Shown here: piece by piece, positions 34,829 to 48,405 of the stretch | How the letters are laid out: each line of letters opens with the position of its first letter | How positions within the stretch are numbered: position 1 is the first letter of the stretch | From: Gibbula magus | Lineage: Eukaryota; Mollusca; Gastropoda; Trochida; Trochidae | Direction of reading: 5' to 3' | DNA: 64,000 nt | NCBI GenBank assembly: GCA_936450465.1 | Contig: OW388297.1 | Coordinates: 50,944,630 to 51,008,629, forward strand | The notes under the pieces: model-generated | Database searches by the model: none | What the model saw: only the letters and a program-made list of their open reading frames with translations | Told to the model about the DNA's origin: nothing | Program-made: the position numbers and the translations under genes

Positions 34829-35329
34829 AATGCCGATACAATGACTTAATGCATTACGTTCATGTGAACCCTCGTTCTTTGTGAGAGTTAAGTGTAAGAA
34901 ATATCACATACATGGTTGCGTTTATGAGTTCCCAACATTTGGGTCTTTGAGGGGGGCAACATATAAGTAACTGAAGTTACGTTTGAATGGTTGTGCATTA
35001 AGCAATTGTTACCCAGCATTACTTGATGTCTACGTGTAGAAACCTACGCCCTGATTTTGACGATTATATATGTTCTGTTTATTGGTTCTCGTTAATGGTA
35101 AATACGGCGATTATACATTGTTGTAATAGTTGTATTCGTTTCTGTTATTGCATTATTCTATAAACAAAACGTAATTCATTTGACGACACGTCGGTGGAAT
35201 GTAATGAAAACTAGCTTACAACACATAACAATTCTCATCTAACATCAAAGTAACTATAGCTAAATGTCAATGTCAATGTTATGGTTATATATATATATCA
35301 CGTAGGACTGGTCAAACATTCCCTCACAA

Positions 35330-35545
35330 GGAATCTCTCTTTGTCTAACTGTGTCTCCGTGTGTCTCTACATCGCTTGTCTCCCCCTTTCCACTCCCCTC
35401 TCCCTTTCCACTCCCCTCTCCCTGTCTCTGTCTCTTTTAGTGTCCCTGAATCTCTCCTCCTTCTCTCAATTCCCCCACCTCTGTCTCTTTATCTCTGTGT
35501 GTCTCTCCCTTACTTCTCTCTATCCACCTCTGCCATTTGTCATTC
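35330..35545. repeat. CT-rich low-complexity tract
   Basis: Runs of CTCTCCCTTTCCACTCCC and TCTCTGTCTC. The open frames across it are low-complexity translations. Confidence 0.85.
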
Positions 35546-35599
35546 CTTTAACTATATATTACCCTTTGAATTAGCAGTACATGAACATAATTAACTAAA

Positions 35600-36660
35600 C
35601 CCCATTGAAGTATCACTTCATGGCCATGATTGATCTACCATTGAAGTAGTAGTATATAATCATGATTGACCGACCCCCATTGAAGTAGCAGTAAACATCT
35701 ATCATGATTGATCCACCATTGAAGTAACCGTTTAAATCATGATTGTCCGACTATCACTAAAGTAGCATTATTAATCATGATTGTTAAACTAACATTGAAG
35801 TAGCAGTATACAATCATGACTGACCAACGACCATTCGACGTAGCAGTATATTATCATGAGTAACCGACCACCATTGAAGTATCAGTATACTAATCCTGAT
35901 TGACCAATAACCATTGAAGTAGCAGTATATTATCACGATTAACCTACAACCATTAAAGTAGCAGTATCTTATGTGAAAATACACGACGTTTCGGAATACA
36001 TACTCACTCCTTCATGATGTGGAATGTAAGGAAATAACAAAATATGGTACATTTATATAGCTAACAAAACAATGGTGAAGAAACTCAATCAGGGAAATTA
36101 ACATGCATGAGAATGGTATACAATGGGGATTTGTAATACAAACATGAGATGGGTAAAGCATGATAATGGTATACAATGAGGATTTGCAATACACAAATGA
36201 GGGAAGCAAGTACTTGAGTGGTGGATAAACAATGACCCGTAGGCTTTATTGAAGATGTAAATAAACACACATGATGAAACGACGGAGGTCAGTTGGCTTT
36301 ATTGACATTGAAAACCATTAAAGTAGCAGTATATTATCATGATTAACCGACCTACATTGAAGTAGCCATATATAACCACGATTGACCCACCTTTAAAGTA
36401 GCCATATTTAATCATGATTGACCGACCACCATTGGAGTAGCCACATATAACCATGATTGACCGACCAACATTGAAGTAGCGATACTGTTTAATGATTGAC
36501 CGACAAATCATTAAATTATCAGGTTATTGTCAGAGTTTAGAGACCACTATTATGATTGACTGACAATCAAAAAAATAAAGTAGCAATACATGATCATGAT
36601 TGACAAACCATCATTAAAGAAATAGTAAATTGACTCACCACCATTTAAGTTAGTTTACAT
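35600..36660. repeat. ~40-bp degenerate minisatellite, interrupted
   Basis: Unit CCATTGAAGTAGCAGTATAT plus AATCATGATTGACCGAC, about 38-45 bp, in two blocks (35600-35970 and 36300-36660). The block between them holds two copies of ATGGTATACAATG(A/G)GGATTTG instead and may be an insertion. Confidence 0.8.
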
Positions 36661-37084
36661 GAATGACCTACCACCGTTAAAGAGGCAATACCATCGATAC
36701 ATTACGAAGTTCCTTGTCGAACTAGACTTATAATTATGACTGTCTCAAAATCGATAGTGTTCTCCTTGTGTACTGTTTGTCTGGTGATTCTCCACCTTAT
36801 CTCCCTCCAACGTTGTTGGTATCTCTCAAATGTTGAAAATAGAGTGTTTTTTCAAATGAACAGTCAGTATATATTCAAATGGTAGTTAAACGAATAACTA
36901 ACGCCGATTTCCTCCTACATGTATCAACTTTATCCTCAGGGAGGTTTACATTACAGTGATTATGACGTCATGATTCCGTGACGTTGCAGCAATACACAGA
37001 CATATTTGAGACAACGTGGATATCCTGAGCTGTTGATAACAGACGGGATGACAGGAAAACCCTTTCATCAGTAAAGGACAATAT

Positions 37085-37212
37085 TGATAATCGACACATC
37101 ATCATCACCATCGCCATCATCATTATCATTATCATTATCATTGTCATTGTCATCACCATCACCATCACCATCACCATCACCATCACCATCACCATCACCA
37201 TCACCATCACAA
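37085..37212. repeat. CAT / CATCAC microsatellite
   Basis: CATCATCACCATCG, then CATTAT units, then a pure CATCAC run at about 37150-37208, directly before a SINE. Confidence 0.95.
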
Positions 37213-37560
37213 TCATTATTGGAGCACAGTGGTGTAGTGGTAAGCATGCTTGCCTCTCACGCCAACGGCCCGGGTTCGAATCCCGGTGGAGACACCAAAC
37301 ATTTGTGACCTGGGTCTTACACTGTGTTGTGCCCCTGGGCAAGGCACTTCATCCACATTGCACTCAGTCCACCCAGCTGTTTAAATGGGTACCTGAACAC
37401 GGGAGGTACGGGCCTATATGGTCGCGCGGAGCGCTTAGTAGCTGCACCGAAAGTACAGTTCCTTCAGGGTAATAATTGTACCGCCATTGAGCAGTGCTTG
37501 CACTGGATATTAGGCGTTAAAATGTATATTATTATTATTATTATTATTATTATCATTATC
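37213..37560 (+). mobile_element. tRNA-derived SINE, family SB
   Basis: Head GTGGTGTAGTGGTAAGCATG with B box GGGTTCGAATCCC, body CTGGGCAAGGCACTTCATCC and CACCCAGCTGTTTAAATGGG, tail GTTAAAATGTAT followed by an ATT microsatellite to about 37552. It is the fuller of the two SB copies. Confidence 0.85.
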
Positions 37561-38554
37561 ATCACCATCCAATTCTATTACTGTTTCCTATACAAAGTTG
37601 TTAAAAAGATAACTGGCCATTATCACTATTGATTTCTTCTGGTTAAATGAGGCGATAATGGTGTCAACCAGTCTAGTTATAAGCAGTAAACCTATAGTTA
37701 ATTTGTCATCGCCATTCCGTGGTAGATGCCAATTTTGCTAGATGTAATTTCGAGATTTCGAGTCACCATAGCCTAGATTTTTATTAGAATGTACATTTTG
37801 GTTTTCAAATTAGAAGTGGCCTACTAGGCTGTTACTGTCTGGCATTTCCCTTCAAGACTATCATAATTGTCAATTAGAAATAAATAAAAATTGATCTTTA
37901 TATCCTTATTGTTAATAATGTGACTTTAACATTTTAAATTATACATTATCCAGGTTTTGAAATATAATAGGAAAATAAATGTTGACTTTGTTGATATTTG
38001 GAGATGATATAGTTACTAAGAGTTCTTTTCTGTTGTTTGTGTCATTGGTAGTTTCGATATATTGAAAACCGTGTTGCAATTTATATGTCATTGTGTTATG
38101 CGTGTACAATTTATCTACCATTGAATTTGATTTTGTTTTTATTAATTTAGACATTATGAGGTTTCTGGTTGGTTCATTATTAAATTACTTGGTTAATTGG
38201 TGTTGTTTTGGCATTATTTCCTCAGTTATCGGCAACTTAGATAACACCCATTGGTATTTAAACACCTTTATCAGGATAGTTTTTGTTCGGTCACGATACA
38301 ATATTGCAATTGACAACAACTAACATGTTGACATACGTAATATTCTTTTTAACTTTGATTACGAACGAAGGATGATAAATATCAGTTCTTGAACCATTTC
38401 TGATTATGGGTTCTCCACAATAACACTTCTTATCAACTTAAATACATGATAATAATAGCAAATGTATCCATCACCAGATGTGATGACAACCATAGTCACC
38501 CTTAAGGAACATATGCAAATGTGAAAGCTCAGATACATACATGAATTCTTTTAA

Positions 38555-40705
38555 CTCTTTAGCAAACGACCAGAAAATTGTAAAAGAGGTTGACAAAGGC
38601 GGAGCAACAGTCATAATAGATTCGGATAACTATAAACGCATGTCATTGGACTAACTTCTTGATGAAGATACGTTTGTTCCATGTTGTGAAAAAGAATAAA
38701 AAATTAGATACTCGGAAAACCTCTCTCAAAGGAACTAGAATATATAACTTGTTTCGACTGTAAATCTAGCAATTTCTACGGTTTACCGAAAATTCATAAA
38801 AGCAAGGACATTATTGAAAAGTGTGAAACATGTCAAAGCGGCTACATTGAAATGGAGAATCCGGAAGAATTAAAATTGAGACCTATAATAGCGGGACCAG
38901 TTTGTGCAAAACATAGGATTAGCAATTTCATGGATATTTTATTAAAACCTTTGTTATCAAGTGTTAAACGTTTCACACGTGATGATATGCATTTTCTATC
39001 AACACTGCCAGAAATGATACCAGACAAATGTAAACGTGTTACTTTTCATATGAAAAATCTTTCTTCTAATATTCACATTGTCTTGGACTGGAAACACTAG
39101 AATATTGTTTAGACTTCTGTGAGGAACTTATTCCTAAGAGATTTTCAAAGTCATTTATTTTTTAAAGTGTCCAATTTATTCTGAAAAACAATACATTCTA
39201 TTTTAGCGAAAATTATTACAAACAAATCAAAGGAACGGCAATGGGTACACAAATGGCGCCAACATATGCAATCCTCGTTCTAGGTTTATTAGAAGAAAAA
39301 CTTGAACGACAAGTTTGTGCGGTTTTTGGAGAGGATGTCAAACTTTATTTTCAAGAAAATTGGAGAAGATTCTTGGATGATTGTTTTTTATATGGCCTGT
39401 TTATGACGATATGCTCCAAAGGTTCCACGACCTTTTAAATAATATGAAAAACAACCTAACTTTCACTATGGATGCAAACGATTATGAAATAGCTTTTCTG
39501 GACACACTGGTAATTAAAATTCAGGCACCAAATTGGAAACGGATATTTATAACAATCCCACGGATACAAAACAGTATTTAAACTTTAGATCGTGTCACCC
39601 CAGTCACACGCAGAGGAGCCTCCCATACAATTTGGCAAGGAGGAATTGTACGATTGTATCCAACAAATATACGCGTAATAATAGACTTGATGAATTGAAG
39701 TTTTTTTACGCTTACGGGAATATCCAAAAAATTGAAGATGGAATTAAAAAGGCTTTGGAATTCAATAGACTACATTGTAGTCAACATATAACCCCCGAAA
39801 TCCTAATATCTATAAAAAAAAAAAAATCCTATCAAATATATGTATCCTTGACAAAGATGTGAAAATGAAAACAAAATTGTGTAGTCAAGAATAATTGTTA
39901 ACAGTAAAAGGCAAAGTTAAAACCCGAAAAGCATTCTAACAAAAGCTAAATTTGTTTCGAATGTGCAAAATATTTCCATTCCAACTGTGACAAGTGCAAT
40001 AGAGGCAATTGTGGTACATGCCCGTTTCTTTTAAAAGGAAATGCAGTGAATTTAAGGGGAAAGGAGATTTCCGAATTAAACATAATCTTGATTGTACATC
40101 TAAAAACATTTTATATGTTACGACATGTACAGTTGTAAAGAACAGTATATCGGACAAACAGAAAATCTACGAGCCAGTGTTAGAGTCCACAAACTGCAAA
40201 TAAAGTGTCCAGAGGTGCGCTGTATCCCTCTTAGTGATCATTTGGACGTGTGTGCAAAAGGAACAGAAATAAAATTAGGAGATAAATCCATTCTGTTTTA
40301 TATTTTGGGGTTGTATGTTGTGCATTTTTTACCCCTAAATTTAATTTCAAACCGAGCTTGCGAGGTTTGAAATGTTAATTTAGGGGTAAAAAATGCACAA
40401 CATACAACCCCAAAATATAAAACAGAATGGATGTATCTCCATTCTAACATGACTAATTAGGAAAATAATGAGGAACTCTTTCGTCTTGCGCCAAAGCGCT
40501 GTGCTTGGGTCAAACCAGTACAGACCGGTTTCACTCGCCCGCGACCCTTCGGTGCAGATCATTTTTCAAAGAACATGCTTCAATCAAAATATCAAAACAA
40601 ACACTAAAACTTATTTCAATGTAACTTATCTTTATTCAATTGATGATAATATCAACAGAAAACCCATGTTGGAAGTCATCAGACTCACAGAAGCGATTTT
40701 CAAGT
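38555..40705 (+). pseudogene. Decayed Penelope-like retroelement (RT plus GIY-YIG endonuclease)
   Basis: Reading across frameshifts and stops gives a reverse transcriptase in Penelope order: VDKGGATVIIDSDNYKR (38592), FYGLPKIHK (38773), LRPIIAGPVCAKHRISNFMD (38875), KGTAMGTQMAPTYA (39230), WRRFLDDCF with the catalytic DD (39361), DIYNNPTDTKQYLNFRSCHP (39536), a Cys cluster CNRGNCGTCPF (about 39995), then GIY-YIG parts YIGQTENLRASVRVHK (40131). After an inserted hairpin, NVTYLYSI and RKPMLEVIRL (40616-40690) fit the end of the endonuclease. At least five breaks make it dead. No intact terminal repeats were seen. The element type is firm; the subfamily is not assigned. Confidence 0.88.
40278..40440. 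repeat. Long near-perfect hairpin (two ~75-bp arms)
   Basis: Left arm 40278-40353 and right arm 40364-40440 are reverse complements with only a few mismatches and one indel; the loop is about 10 bp (GAGCTTGCGA). It interrupts the GIY-YIG region of the Penelope-like relic. Confidence 0.9.
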
Positions 40706-40709
40706 AAAT

Positions 40710-41542
40710 ACATAGTCCGACCTATCTCCCCTACAAGGCCGACAAGGACCAATCCCATTCAAGGGGGGCTACTCTGAAAGTAGTTATTCACTACAAGCGA
40801 AGAGTTTGAGACTTGAAGAAAGCCTGACAAGAACGCTTTTTGTGTCATGGTTGAGGACATCGTGGAAGGAAATGGGGTCATTTGGGATTGTGAACTGGAG
40901 GCAGTGGAAGAATTTTGCAAAATAGAGGAATAACGCCGCTTCTGTTCATTGGATGAATCGCTGTTGTATGAAGCGAGCGACTGTTGACGTCAGCGGAGCA
41001 ATGTGAATCGGTCGCAAATATTTAGAGGTGATTATCGGTAAAATAATTACTCCAAAATTGATACGAGGAACCAATCAGAAAGCAGTATTTTCATTCTAAA
41101 TATAGTGTCATGTTAGAATTTAGCATTTTCCCATTCTATCAAATGGAACACTCCAATAAAATGAAAATAGTTTTAAAAGAAGACTATTTCATAAAGTAGT
41201 ATCACCCAAAACTAAATAATATTAAACTCTGAACGCATAATTTCATGAATGTACATTGTCCCCACCATGACGTCATCATGTATAGACTATGACGTCATAA
41301 CCTTCTGTAACGTTTCATTCTCCCTGAAGATGAAATACTCATATTATATTTCAAATGTGTTAGAAGATGTTCAAACAGATTTTTTTCTTTCAGTGGTCTG
41401 GAATTTTCATCCTTTTAATTGGAAAAAAGGCAAAGGGTTATTTGGCAAATTGAGATACGACTGCTTGATGTATGGGCACGTTGGTCTAGATTATGAATAT
41501 GTAAATTAAATGAATCCATACACTTCATTCAAAGACTTTGAG

Positions 41543-41610
<68 letters not shown>

Positions 41611-42710
41611 AAAAAATGTCAAATGTCAAGGAGTATGGCTGATTCAAGTAATCAAACAATTACAATTACAAAAACATAGCTCCGAGTTTCTTTCTCCTAC
41701 CAGTTTTGTTTCATCTTCAGGAACAATGTACATTTACAAAAGACGATGATGTAAAAAAAAGACAAACCCGTTGTAAACAGATGAGTTTAGGATTTGAAAA
41801 ATGTTGATCCATCGTTTTGTTAAGTTTTGTAAGGAACATGAACACTGCATGGATAAACGAATGAAATATAAAACTAAAGTTTGGTTGTAGACATTTATAT
41901 TATATTTTAATTTTTGATTATATTTTACATTTTTTAGGATTGCACATGGCTCCTGCTCAGGTGAAACAGAACAATTAAAAATCGCAAAATACCTTAACGT
42001 GCCAGATCACGAACATTGTTTTGCTTCAATAAGTGTGTCTCATATGAGTGATCTTGAAAACTGTGATTAAATATTTCATGACGGATCCAAACATCAAAGG
42101 GATATTTGTTTGTCAGGATACCAATAACACTATTCATCTATTGGTAATAAACAAAGCTATTGACTAATCATCCGTAACGTTGCTAAATAACAAAATACAT
42201 ATTCAATACCTACATATAATACAAACTGCAGGATACACAAGGCACATGCATTACACACCTAAACATATTTGTTAATCTCTTTTATATATCATAATGGATC
42301 AAAGCGTTAAAGAAAGATTATAGTTTTTTGTTTAGACATACTAATCCCACGGGAAGATAGATTGTACACACCGTTCACACTCGACACACGTGAATGTAAA
42401 GCCTACACTGTTAGACTTCGTCTAATTTAATGCTTGCATACATTTTGTCCATTACCATACAATTCATTAATTTTCAAAAGGGCGTTACCAGTAAACAAGC
42501 TATTCATATGTTAATTTGTTTTATCGTTGAGATCCCATGCGTAAAAGAACCCACGAGAGAATTTAGTGTGCATGGCCAAGTTACCAAGTTGAATTATTTT
42601 ACGTAAGGAATGGACTGGAACGTTTTAAATGTTCTATGTAGTGTGAGTTAGGTTTAATGTATTTGATATGCATGTATCTAGGAGTGTATCAATAAGATAA
42701 TTAGAGGATA
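40710..42710. other. Intergenic, one TA tract
   Basis: Pure TA microsatellite at 41546-41607. No gene, RNA or bounded repeat recognised otherwise. Confidence 0.45.
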
Positions 42711-42714
42711 TTTG

Positions 42715-43660
42715 GCTTTTCTTGACTAATACCATGTTTATCTCATCGAGTGGGGTAGAAAGGTTATATTTTCAATGTTGCTGAGGCATATAGAACTTTT
42801 CTACCTCACGAGATGAGATAAACATGGTATTTGTCAAGAAAAGACACATTTTCTATTTATTATATGACCAACTCTTTGCATATTCACCGAAATAGACTTG
42901 CACTTACGTTAAGTCGGCTCCAGAATGAGCCTGTCGCCTCAGCAACATTTTAACGTCATGAACGTGTCATGACGTCGGAGCATTGTTTTATGACGTCAGG
43001 CCATTGTTATATCAGTCACTAGTGACTGACAACAAGTTCCATTGTTATTTTCACTAGTGACTGATAACACGGTTTATTTTCATTGATAGATCTCGGTATT
43101 CCACCTGCAATCATATAATAATACAAGTTATGATACATTTAGGATAATCCTTTATTATTCCGAAGGAAATTTGATTACATCGTAAAACACACAAAAACAA
43201 AGTAGAAACATTTAACTATAACAACCTAACATTATAACATCAAAACATTACAAATCGAGCACTAATATAAGATCATAAACAATGAATAAATAGATTAGGG
43301 CACTACAATAGACAGGGTACGAATAGGATTAATGTATAAAATAATAGGTAATGATTTAAAATGGCTTTCATAAGGTAAACATGGTATTTGTCAAGAATTG
43401 ACAAATATTCTATTTATTATAAGATGTTATCCTTGTAATTGCACCACAACAGGATGGTTTTAATGTTCAGTGGCCGCTAAGAACACCCAGTCACCATAGT
43501 AACGTAAACAGTGTGAGGTCATAATATAATTCGCTACCTCAGACCATTGTTTTATGACGTCAAATTATATCAGGCACTGGTCACAGTGAAAATAGAAGTT
43601 ATTTTCACTCAAGCTTGAGAGACAGTTTATTTCACTGATAAATCCCAGTATTGCTTGCCA
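42715..43660. mobile_element. F6 repeats, two adjacent copies with inverted ends
   Basis: CTTTTCTTGACTAATACCAT ... CTCATCGAGTGGGGTAGAAA (42717-42762) is inverted at 42797-42842 (TTCTACCTCACGAGATGAG ... GTCAAGAAAAG). TTCTATTTATTATA follows at 42852 and 43429. From 43440 the sequence parallels 8085-8310 (TTTTATGACGTC, TTATTTTCACT, TTTATTTCACTGATAA). Two nested or tandem members of the family. Confidence 0.55.
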
Positions 43661-43782
43661 TATATTAAACAAGAAGGTTTTCATTAGGTAAGATGATGCG
43701 TGGTGACAAAGTGGTGTTAAAATGTTAAGTACCTTAATCAATGCTGATTTATTTTCGTAAAATTGTCATATATCACATGTTC

Positions 43783-44143
43783 TTAAAGGGGCAGTAGCAC
43801 GTTTTTTGCAAAATTTATTTTTTCAATTTTCTATTCATATTGGTAGTTTGTGCCATTTAAATTTACTTTAGAGGGTAACACATCCTATTTCACAAACCAA
43901 TTATCTGTAGTTGTAATTACGGCGTTGCGTATAAAGCAGAAATTGCATGGCGGCCATTTTATTATGAACACATTTTATTATTTCTAATGACAAAAACGAT
44001 TTCCATGGCTTTGCGGAACCATTTACACTCATTTTTTAATTTGATTTTTCGAAGTGAGAAGGATGTTTTACTATTAGTGACATTATTTTCAAATACATTT
44101 CATCAACTTATTTGGGCGGAAAACCGTGCTACTGCCCCTTTAA
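43783..44143 (+). mobile_element. F1 inverted-repeat element
   Basis: TTAAAGGGGCAGTAGCACG at the left and CGTGCTACTGCCCCTTTAA at the right, TTAA at both ends, full-length. Confidence 0.82.
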
Positions 44144-44504
44144 TACCTTAGAACAATGCATCGATATTGCAATTGAGGATCCAAATAATGAACATTGACA
44201 GATTGAAACAGTAATCGGTATCTGATGCTACATGTAGGTAACATATGTATGAAGGTAATGCGTTATTTGATACATCAGGCGAATTGGAAGACCGTTATCA
44301 TGGAAACATATTACACCTTTCATTTATAATGTTTATACATACAGTTTTCCATTTGAATGATAGCATATTATTCTTACCGCGTAAGTCAACAGAAAGGTTT
44401 ACCATCTCAATGTCATACCATTTGTTACATATTTTGAACTACATGTAAGTTCTGTTAGACAGATATCTTACTCGTGAATGCAGAATGTGTAGTCCAGTTA
44501 ATAC

Positions 44505-45080
44505 TTATACACTTAAACGCAAACGAAAAGTGCTGCCGCTTGAGAAAGTAGATTTCAATGCTTTCTATAGGGACATGATTTGTTAAGATGTACCCGCAAT
44601 TTCATATATCAGATTATCTGTTTAATACACCTGGGATGTTGAAATCGTTTTTTAAAATTGTTTGTGGTTAGAAAGTGTGGCATTTTATATAAAAATTCAT
44701 AAAATATAGAATTATTGAAATATGTTGTCCGCATAAATAATTTCAATAAACAATGATTTCTTGGACTTAAACTGGTTGAGGCGTCTCATCTGTTGGATGT
44801 CAAAAACAAGCCAAACATGCCCTTTTTTAATATGAATAGATAATGTTAACATATATGCATTTCACATTCAGTTTACATGGCTTCTGCAGACATGACAAAT
44901 CTCTGTTTTCGTCTCGTTTATCACTCGTGGATAGAATTATCTTGTATTTTGTATGGTGACATTTCTTTACCAGTAATGTGTATATCATGTTCTGGTAAGT
45001 GCGAAACGGAGCGTTATCATTTACAATCACTGTTCTTCATCTCTGTATCAACCATTTCTGAAATGATTAAAAATTGTAAC
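44505..45080 (+). mobile_element. F2 repeat copy
   Basis: ACACTTAAACGCAAACGAAA, CTGCCGCTTGAGAAAGTAGA, TTCTATAGGGACATGATTTG, ACCCGCAATTTCATATATCA and GTTTATCACTCGTGGAT follow the order of the 3857-5060 copy. The plus-strand frame 44877-45086 is inside it. Confidence 0.6.
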
Positions 45081-45089
45081 ATATGAATC

Positions 45090-46800
45090 TACCAAATGGG
45101 TGTCTTTTCTTGATCCTAAATGTAACTTCAAAACATATCAGTTATGCATCGGTAATGTCCATTAACACTTTTCCCTTGAATTTTTAATCTCCACACTATG
45201 CCAATATCGTTTATTCCGCCAAAGTCTGATATCATCTGTTTGCACTAAACACAGTTTTTGCACCATGACAACTGATACCTTTGAACTAGCATTGTCAGCT
45301 GTTTGGTCCATCTATATTTGCTTCACAGAAAACCGGTTAGTTTCTATTTAACACTGCGACAACACAGACTTGTCGTGCAGGTAAAATGAGACTATGTTTT
45401 ATTAAGCAGCACTCTGTGCCGTCATGCCCCAGTGGTTTATTGATTACTTATTCTCACAGTTTGTTAGATTTCAGTTCATAAAGTTTACGTTAGAGTTGTT
45501 TTGCTTCTTGGTGATATCTGTGACGTAAAGAAATGTTCAGTGTTGCTTGAAAACATTCAGTGTCTAAAAAAATAAAAGAATAATCATGAATATTTCATAG
45601 AAAATACTTGTTGGAAAATAAACATTTAGTAGTAATTTACATGCAATGTAATCTCAACGTTGTTGCAGAGTCGCTTGAGTGTTGATATACACATGAACAA
45701 AATATAAGCACCACCAATTAGTATTAAAAGAACAATTTGTTCGAAACAATAATCAACCATTTAACACATTCAGTTCCTTAACATTCTCATTGTGAAATAT
45801 TCCTGTCAATTTCAGATTTCGAACAAGTTACCTCTAATTATTGATCCCAAGAAACTCAATAATGTTCGAAGAAAACAAATCGTAAGACGTGCGAGCTCAG
45901 GGAAGCCCAGGAGAGTACCAACATATTAATAACTTATGGATGTCTGAGTACCCTGGGTGCAAAGCTATTTGTATAAGAATGTGTAAATTAAATGAATGGA
46001 TACTCTTCATTCAAATATTTGAGATATGGTTTTTTTTTAAATATCCTTTTGTGATGTTTTTTAAGCAGAGAGGGTGCCAGGCTGGATCTGGAGAACCATA
46101 TCTTTATACATATACTTTTCCCAACTAAACTTCATTATAGGATAAGCCATGCATGACCATTAAAGAAAACATTATAGTTAACAATATCATACATGTATAT
46201 CATATCATTATATAAAAGTATATATTTCATTATTTATCACTGGTTTAAGTTATAGACGACCCGTCACGGTAACGGTGACAACATATACTTACTTTTGATA
46301 AACTCAACAGTAAAACCTTTCTACAAACAAAATGAGACAAGGCATATTTTTTTTTTAAATTGGAGTTTGCGTGGCTGTTACAATCTTGAATATATGTATA
46401 TCTATATGAATCGTTCGTGGATTGGAATATATTATTTGTTCTTATGGTCCGTATTGTATACGTGAGGCTGAAACCTATTAAGACTATAATAGTATATTTA
46501 AACATATTATGTATAATATCGAAATAGTATAATAATGGTTGAATCAGGATGTTTTACAGATCAAGATTGTATATTGGGATATCCTGAACAGTTACAATAG
46601 TGTAACACCTATATAAAAGAGAATTTAAAGTAGACCATGTGTGGTAATATATGTATTGATTCAACAGAGCAAACTACTCTGGCGTCTGCACTAAATTCCA
46701 TGTCATTGCTGTTTCTATATAGGAATATTAACTACGATGTTAAGACACTCAAATACATGACAATTGTATTTACAACATATAAATAGTAAATATACATATA
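45090..46800. other. Intergenic, nothing recognised
   Basis: AT-rich; the plus-strand frame 45889-46128 has no recognisable domain. Confidence 0.4.
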
Positions 46801-46807
46801 TTTTGCT

Positions 46808-47235
46808 TAGATAGACAGATAGATAATGTACATTTTATATAGATATATACACTGTAGATATATCGATAGATATATGACAGACAGACAAACAGACAGTTAG
46901 ATAGATAGAAAGATAGACAGACAGACAGACATACAGAAATATAGATAGATATACAGACATACATAAATATAGATAGATAGATAGATAGATAGATGGAGAG
47001 AGACAGACAGACAGATCGATCGATAGATAGATATATAGATAGATAGATAGATATATAGATAGATAGATAGATACATAGATAGATACAGAGATAGATAGAT
47101 AGATATATAAGTATACAGACAGACATAAATATAGATAGATAGATAGATAGATAGATGGAGAGAGACAGACTGACAGATCGATCGATCGATAGATAGATAG
47201 AAAGATAGATAGATAGATAGATACATAGATAGACT
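46808..47235. repeat. GATA / GACA microsatellite
   Basis: Long compound run of AGAT and AGAC units with ATCGATCG interruptions, in two similar halves (about 46910-47090 and 47105-47235). The minus-strand frames across it translate to YLSIYLSI repeats and are not genes. Confidence 0.95.
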
Positions 47236-47510
47236 AAAAGACAATGACAGTGCTGCAATAACATTCCTAAGAAGCCACAGGGGCTTGTATTGCTGAAAAC
47301 AAACAGGTCCTAGGTTCAATACTACGATACGATATACCTGTATACTTATGAATAAAGAAAGGGATACAACGCCAATTTTACCCCCTGTCCAATCAAGTCC
47401 AAATTTCAAAATGTTAACACACTTTGTACACCTAAACCACATTGTAGAATTAAAGCACAGTGATTACTCGTTCGATTAAAACAAACATCAACACAATCGG
47501 TCCATTATTG

Positions 47511-47536
47511 CTTGGGGGGCGCACACGCCCCCCAAG
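47511..47536. repeat. GC-rich perfect hairpin
   Basis: CTTGGGGGGCG and CGCCCCCCAAG separated by four bases, in an AT-rich context. Confidence 0.85.
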
Positions 47537-47539
47537 TTA

Positions 47540-48140
47540 TAGTCGGTTGATTTCGACGCTATATAACAGTTGGATTTTTCTGTACAACTTTCAGCCAATG
47601 ACATACGTTGTCTTTGTATCTTTACAATTATAGTGACCAATGAACAAAGCTGTAGCAATTTATGACCCACGTGACACTGTGGGTAATTCGAAATAATTGG
47701 CACAAACAAATATGGAATTTGATGTTTCTGTATTTCTCATTTCACTAGAATTTCTCATTATTTTGCCATTTGGAAACTTTAATACATTTGTTTTCCTTAA
47801 TTTGAAACAATATCACGCAGATGGATCGCTTTTGTACCAATTCAGTACATGATTTTGCATTCCAGAATCGGAAACCACAATCCATTTTGATAATAACTGA
47901 CCTACTTTTTCTAGAGTCCCGAGTTGTTTCATAGAATTGTTTAGGGGGCATGTTCAATAACGTAAACGCTGAGCTGTTCCGTCCGAATTATTATTGTGCG
48001 TTTCATGTTATCAAGTTATTCAAGTGATCATTCATGGTTTATTGTAATGGTAGACCTTATAATGAAACAGTACTGACAGTCTCCTAATATACCAGCAAAC
48101 ACGCAGGCAAGACTATCATCATGCATTGTCCAACCGCCTG
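47540..48140. other. Intergenic, nothing recognised
   Basis: No coding frame or bounded repeat seen. Confidence 0.35.
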
Positions 48141-48144
48141 TACA

Positions 48145-48405
48145 TCGAGGGGACGGGATAGCGCTTTCGGCTTCAGATCAAGAGGCCCGTGGTTCGAATC
48201 CCGCAAGGGGACACGGCAACTTTGTCTGCAGTAGAGAACACGTGTTCTACGTGCAGTAAGGTTTCGCTAGTTTCAGCTGTTGCTCGCAGGTTTCACCGCA
48301 ATGCATAGCCGCATGGCGTTGCGGGATTTCTACCTGCCGTAATACTACACTCCGTGATATAAGTCAAGTACTCTTGAAAGCGGTGTTAAACCCCACCTCA
48401 CCTGT
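48145..48405 (+). mobile_element. tRNA-derived SINE, family SA, near full length
   Basis: Head GGGATAGCGCTTTCGGCTTC with B box GTGGTTCGAATCCCG, CACGGCAACTTTGTCTGCAG, GCTCGCAGGTTTCACCGCAA, GGCGTTGCGGGATTTC, tail TACTCTTGAAAGCGG then TGTTAAACCCCACCTCAC. The best SA copy in the window. Confidence 0.88.

Noticed and set aside
41249..41749. Two plus-strand frames before and across the TA tract
   Set aside because: No domain; the second is mainly an IYIY translation of TA repeats.
46770..47442. Minus-strand frames of 164 and 181 codons
   Set aside because: YLSIYLSI repeats from a GATA/GACA microsatellite.
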